Of a stretch of DNA of 7,781 bases, positions 6,100 through 7,781 are shown piece by piece. Each line of letters starts with the position of its first letter. Position 1 is the first letter of the stretch. Origin of the DNA: Alphaproteobacteria bacterium MarineAlpha3_Bin4 (GTDB taxonomy: Bacteria; Pseudomonadota; Alphaproteobacteria; Rhodospirillales; Casp-alpha2); the NCBI GenBank assembly GCA_002938045.1, contig PTLJ01000064.1, forward strand, positions 1 to 7,781, written 5' to 3'. The translations under genes were made by a program, and so were the position numbers. Below the pieces are notes generated by a model. The model worked only from the letters and a program-made list of their open reading frames with translations, did no database searches and had not been told where the DNA came from.

Positions 6100-6312
6100 C
6101 TAGTGGTAGGTGGTTTCGTGCATCCAGCCGCGAATTACTCTGAGCGAACGTTCCGGGTAATCCTGCAACAGTTTCTGGACTTTGTGTAGCAACGATGCTT
6201 TGGCCCGGCCCTCGACGCGCTCGGCGTCGACTTCAACCGACGCAACGGCGCCGCTGACGTCCGGCGGCGGGGCATATGCTGGGCCTGCGGCGGTTGTTTG
6301 GCCATTAGTCAT
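6100..6312 (-). CDS. Small protein with FliF C-terminal (FliG-binding)-like tail
   Basis: A 70-residue protein with ATG at 6312; an in-frame ATG at 6411 would give 103 residues. The shorter start is mildly preferred for a GGGG tract nine bases upstream; the longer one has no visible Shine-Dalgarno. The first third is Ala/Pro-rich and probably disordered. The second half (VEGRAKASLLHKVQKLLQ, then DYPERSLRVIRGWMHE) resembles the extreme C-terminus of alphaproteobacterial FliF, where a VEGxVKASS helix and a hPEE...IRxWL helix bind FliG. No FliF membrane segments or ring domains are present. It is the first minus-strand gene before the CoA transferase, 138 bases away, with no other flagellar gene nearby. 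It could be a free-standing small protein family or a relic of fliF. The resemblance is from memory of the family pattern and has not been searched. Confidence 0.5.
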   Translation of the reverse strand: MTNGQTTAAGPAYAPPPDVSGAVASVEVDAERVEGRAKASLLHKVQKLLQDYPERSLRVIRGWMHETTYH

Positions 6313-6456
6313 CGCAATTAACCCCAAATAGATACGTTTCTTCGATAACGAGGTTAGCACATCCGCGGTTGCGAGTCCCAGGCTGCCGGGGCTCGGCGGG
6401 GCTTCGGACATAAAAATGCGGGGTCAAGAAGCGGCCCCCGGTGAAGGAGATATGTC

Positions 6457-6603
6457 GTGAATTTCGAGCCTATGTATAACGCTCTCCCCGGCGATGTGAC
6501 TGTGACATGGATAGCAGTCAGCAATTCTTTCGTTTTTTTGCTTTTCCGCCAGTTCGGGCCTCCCGAGACCGTGACAGATTCAATTCGGGCCTGTATAGGC
6601 TAG
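6457..6603 (+). CDS. Candidate 48-codon small ORF upstream of the ThDP enzyme
   Basis: A GTG at 6457 sits seven bases after AAGGAG (6444-6449), one of the better Shine-Dalgarno sequences in the window, and opens 48 codons ending in TAG at 6601-6603. The peptide begins MNFEPMYNALPGD and has a hydrophobic stretch at residues 14-30 (VTVTWIAVSN then SFVFLLF) that could be a short membrane segment. It lies in the 225-base divergent gap and is in frame with the ThDP gene, separated by the TAG and 33 more bases. Against it, the best promoter for the ThDP gene lies inside its 3' end. It could be a small membrane protein, a leader peptide, or chance. Confidence 0.25.
   Translation: MNFEPMYNALPGDVTVTWIAVSNSFVFLLFRQFGPPETVTDSIRACIG
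6553..6592. repeat. Direct repeat TTCGGGCCT x2, 31-bp period, possible operator
   Basis: Identical 9-mers lie at 6553-6561 and 6584-6592, exactly 31 bases apart (about three helical turns, the same DNA face). The first is just upstream of the proposed -35 and the second lies between -35 and -10 of the proposed ThDP-gene promoter. Each carries a small inverted extension: CGGG/CCCG at 6555-6565 and GCCT/AGGC at 6589-6600. The placement suits a repressor or activator site. Binding is inference. Confidence 0.35.
6571..6599 (+). promoter_or_regulatory. Sigma70-like promoter for the ThDP enzyme gene
   Basis: GTGACA at 6571-6576 (5 of 6 to TTGACA), a 17-base spacer, then TATAGG at 6594-6599 (4 of 6 to TATAAT, with the TATA intact). 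Transcription would start near 6606, giving a leader of about 30 bases that contains the GGGGAG ribosome binding site at 6623-6628. It is the best promoter match noticed in the window, found by eye. Confidence 0.45.
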
Positions 6604-6636
6604 GAGCGAAGATTGCGGCTACGGGGAGCGCAAATT

Positions 6637-7781
6637 ATGGCCAAGAAAGACAACAAGCGTACGGGCGGCCAGCTACTCGTCGACAGTCTGCTCGCTAACG
6701 GCGTCGAACAGGCGTTTTGCGTGCCGGGCGAGAGTTATTTGGCGGTTCTCGACGCGTTCTACGACGCCGCTGAGATCGATCTCGTGGTCTGCCGTCAGGA
6801 AGGGGGTGCGGCGATCATGGCCGAGGCCCATGGCAAGTTGACCGGGCGCCCCGGCATCTGCTTTGTCACCCGAGCACCAGGTGCCACCAACGCCAGCGCT
6901 GGGGTCCACATTGCCTACCAGGACTCGACACCGATGATCCTGTTCATTGGCCAGGTCGTCCGCGACATGCGCGACCGCGAGGCCTTTCAAGAAATCGACT
7001 TCCGCCGGATGTTCGGCGAGATGACCAAATGGACGGCCGAGATCGACGCGGCCGCCCGGGTGCCCGAATATGTTAGCCATGCCTTCCACTTGGCAACCTC
7101 GGGCCGGCCCGGCCCAGTCGCCCTGGCGTTGCCGGAGGACATGTTGAATGATTTAGCAACGCCGTCGCCGATCGCACCCGCGGTCATCGTCCAGGCCCAC
7201 CCGGGAGGCAAAGAGATGGCCCGCCTGCGTGAACTGCTGGCCAACGCGGAACGGCCGTTAGCCATCCTCGGCGGCGGCGGCTGGGACGCCGATGCTTGCC
7301 ACCATATTCAGCGCTTCGTCGAGGCCAACGATCTGCCGGTGACTTGCTCGTTCCGCTGTCAGGATTTGTTCGACAACGAACACGCCAATTACGCCGGCGA
7401 TGTCGGCATCGGCATCAACCCCAAGCTAGGATCACGGTTTTGGGATGCCGACTTACTTCTTGCTATCGGGCCCAGGCTGGGCGAAATATCGACTAGCGGT
7501 TACACGCTGATCGACATTCCGGTACCGAAGCAACCCCTTGTTCACGTTCATCCGGGACCCGAGGAACTTGGTCGCGTCTATCGCCCCGAGATGGCCATCA
7601 ACGCCGGCATGCGGGCATTTGCGGAAGCCGCCGCGGCGATGGAACCTGTCGGTGGCGCCTGGCGGGACTGGACCCAAAGCGCGCGCGATGACTACTTGGC
7701 TTGGAACGAACCGGCGCCAATCCCGGGCGATCTCCAGTTGGGCGAAGTCGTCAAATGGCTGCGGGAAAACCTGCCCGCCGA
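6637..7781 (+). CDS. Thiamine-diphosphate-dependent enzyme, IlvB/acetolactate synthase-like (3' end outside the window)
   Basis: The first 381 codons of a COG0028 enzyme that is usually about 550 residues long. ATG at 6637 has GGGGAG (6623-6628) eight bases upstream. The N-terminal PYR domain (about residues 8-175) is complete: FCVPGESYLAVLDAF (27-41), the catalytic Glu55 in CRQEGGAAIMAEAHGKLTG, then FVTRAPGATNASAGVHIA starting near 76, and GRPGPVALALPEDM. The central domain follows (LAILGGGGW from about 208, LLLAIGPRLGE later). The C-terminal PP domain, which holds the GDG...N ThDP-Mg motif, is mostly cut off, so its integrity cannot be judged. The family includes acetolactate synthase, glyoxylate carboligase, oxalyl-CoA decarboxylase, sulfopyruvate and benzoylformate decarboxylases. 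RQEGGA in place of RHEQGA suggests one of the uncharacterised IlvB-like clades and not housekeeping IlvB. It is transcribed divergently from the CoA-transferase block, and the coding sequence is strongly GC-rich. Confidence 0.9.
   Translation, partial: MAKKDNKRTGGQLLVDSLLANGVEQAFCVPGESYLAVLDAFYDAAEIDLVVCRQEGGAAIMAEAHGKLTGRPGICFVTRAPGATNASAGVHIAYQDSTPMILFIGQVVRDMRDREAFQEIDFRRMFGEMTKWTAEIDAAARVPEYVSHAFHLATSGRPGPVALALPEDMLNDLATPSPIAPAVIVQAHPGGKEMARLRELLANAERPLAILGGGGWDADACHHIQRFVEANDLPVTCSFRCQDLFDNEHANYAGDVGIGINPKLGSRFWDADLLLAIGPRLGEISTSGYTLIDIPVPKQPLVHVHPGPEELGRVYRPEMAINAGMRAFAEAAAAMEPVGGAWRDWTQSARDDYLAWNEPAPIPGDLQLGEVVKWLRENLPA

Noticed and set aside
6601..6636. Amber (TAG) readthrough or pyrrolysine fusing the 48-codon ORF to the in-frame ThDP gene
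   Set aside because: The frames agree only by chance; the ThDP gene has its own GGGGAG ribosome binding site and normal family start, and no pyl genes are present.
6507..6698. 63-codon plus-strand ORF across the ThDP gene start
   Set aside because: It overlaps the well-supported ThDP start by over 60 bases in another frame, has no good ribosome binding site, and its sequence is low-information.
1..7781. CRISPR array, insertion sequence or complete rRNA/tRNA gene
   Set aside because: No regularly spaced repeats, no transposase frame with terminal inverted repeats, and no RNA gene other than the truncated tRNA-Val was found on either strand.

Overview
The window looks like chromosomal DNA of an alphaproteobacterium, probably Rhodospirillales-like. 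Codon third positions are moderately to strongly GC-rich. The proteins belong to families common in alphaproteobacterial accessory metabolism: an MttB-type methyltransferase, an M20 carbamoylase, a Nit1-type amidase, a CaiB-type CoA transferase and an IlvB-like ThDP enzyme. The organism assignment is inference from family content and base composition.

Left end (1-319): this AT-richer stretch has no complete gene. It holds a tRNA-Val(GAC) gene lacking its 5' third (127-188). Seventy bases further on is a short reading frame with a good ribosome binding site (258-323) that reads like the first 21 residues of a tyrosine integrase and then stops. Short GTTGAT repeats and an inverted repeat lie to the left. 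Together they look like the scar of an integrative element at a tRNA attachment site. The first metabolic gene begins on the base just before the stop of the integrase remnant.

Plus-strand block (320-3792): a small VOC/glyoxalase-fold protein, a full-length non-pyrrolysine MttB-family (COG5598) methyltransferase, and an M20 N-carbamoyl-amino-acid hydrolase-like metalloenzyme with an exceptionally strong ribosome binding site and a GTG start. The pairing suggests catabolism of an N-methylated (betaine-like) and/or ureido compound, but the substrate cannot be read from sequence. No corrinoid protein, methyltetrahydrofolate methyltransferase, RamA or pyl gene lies in the window.

Minus-strand block (6312-3840, read right to left): a small protein whose C-terminus resembles the FliG-binding tail of FliF, a class III CoA transferase whose expected catalytic Asp falls at residue 169, and a Nit1/deaminated-glutathione-amidase-like hydrolase with an intact Glu-Lys-Cys triad. 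This block converges on the M20 gene with only 47 bases between the stops.

Right end (6412-7781): a 225-base divergent intergenic region holds a good sigma70-like promoter, a 9-base direct repeat spaced 31 bases that overlaps the promoter, and a candidate 48-codon small ORF. It leads into an acetolactate-synthase-like ThDP enzyme that is cut off by the window end.

The most unusual points are the tRNA-Val/integrase scar bordering a set of metabolic genes, the MttB/M20 pair of unknown substrate, the orphan FliF-tail-like protein, and the repeat-overlapped promoter in front of the ThDP enzyme.
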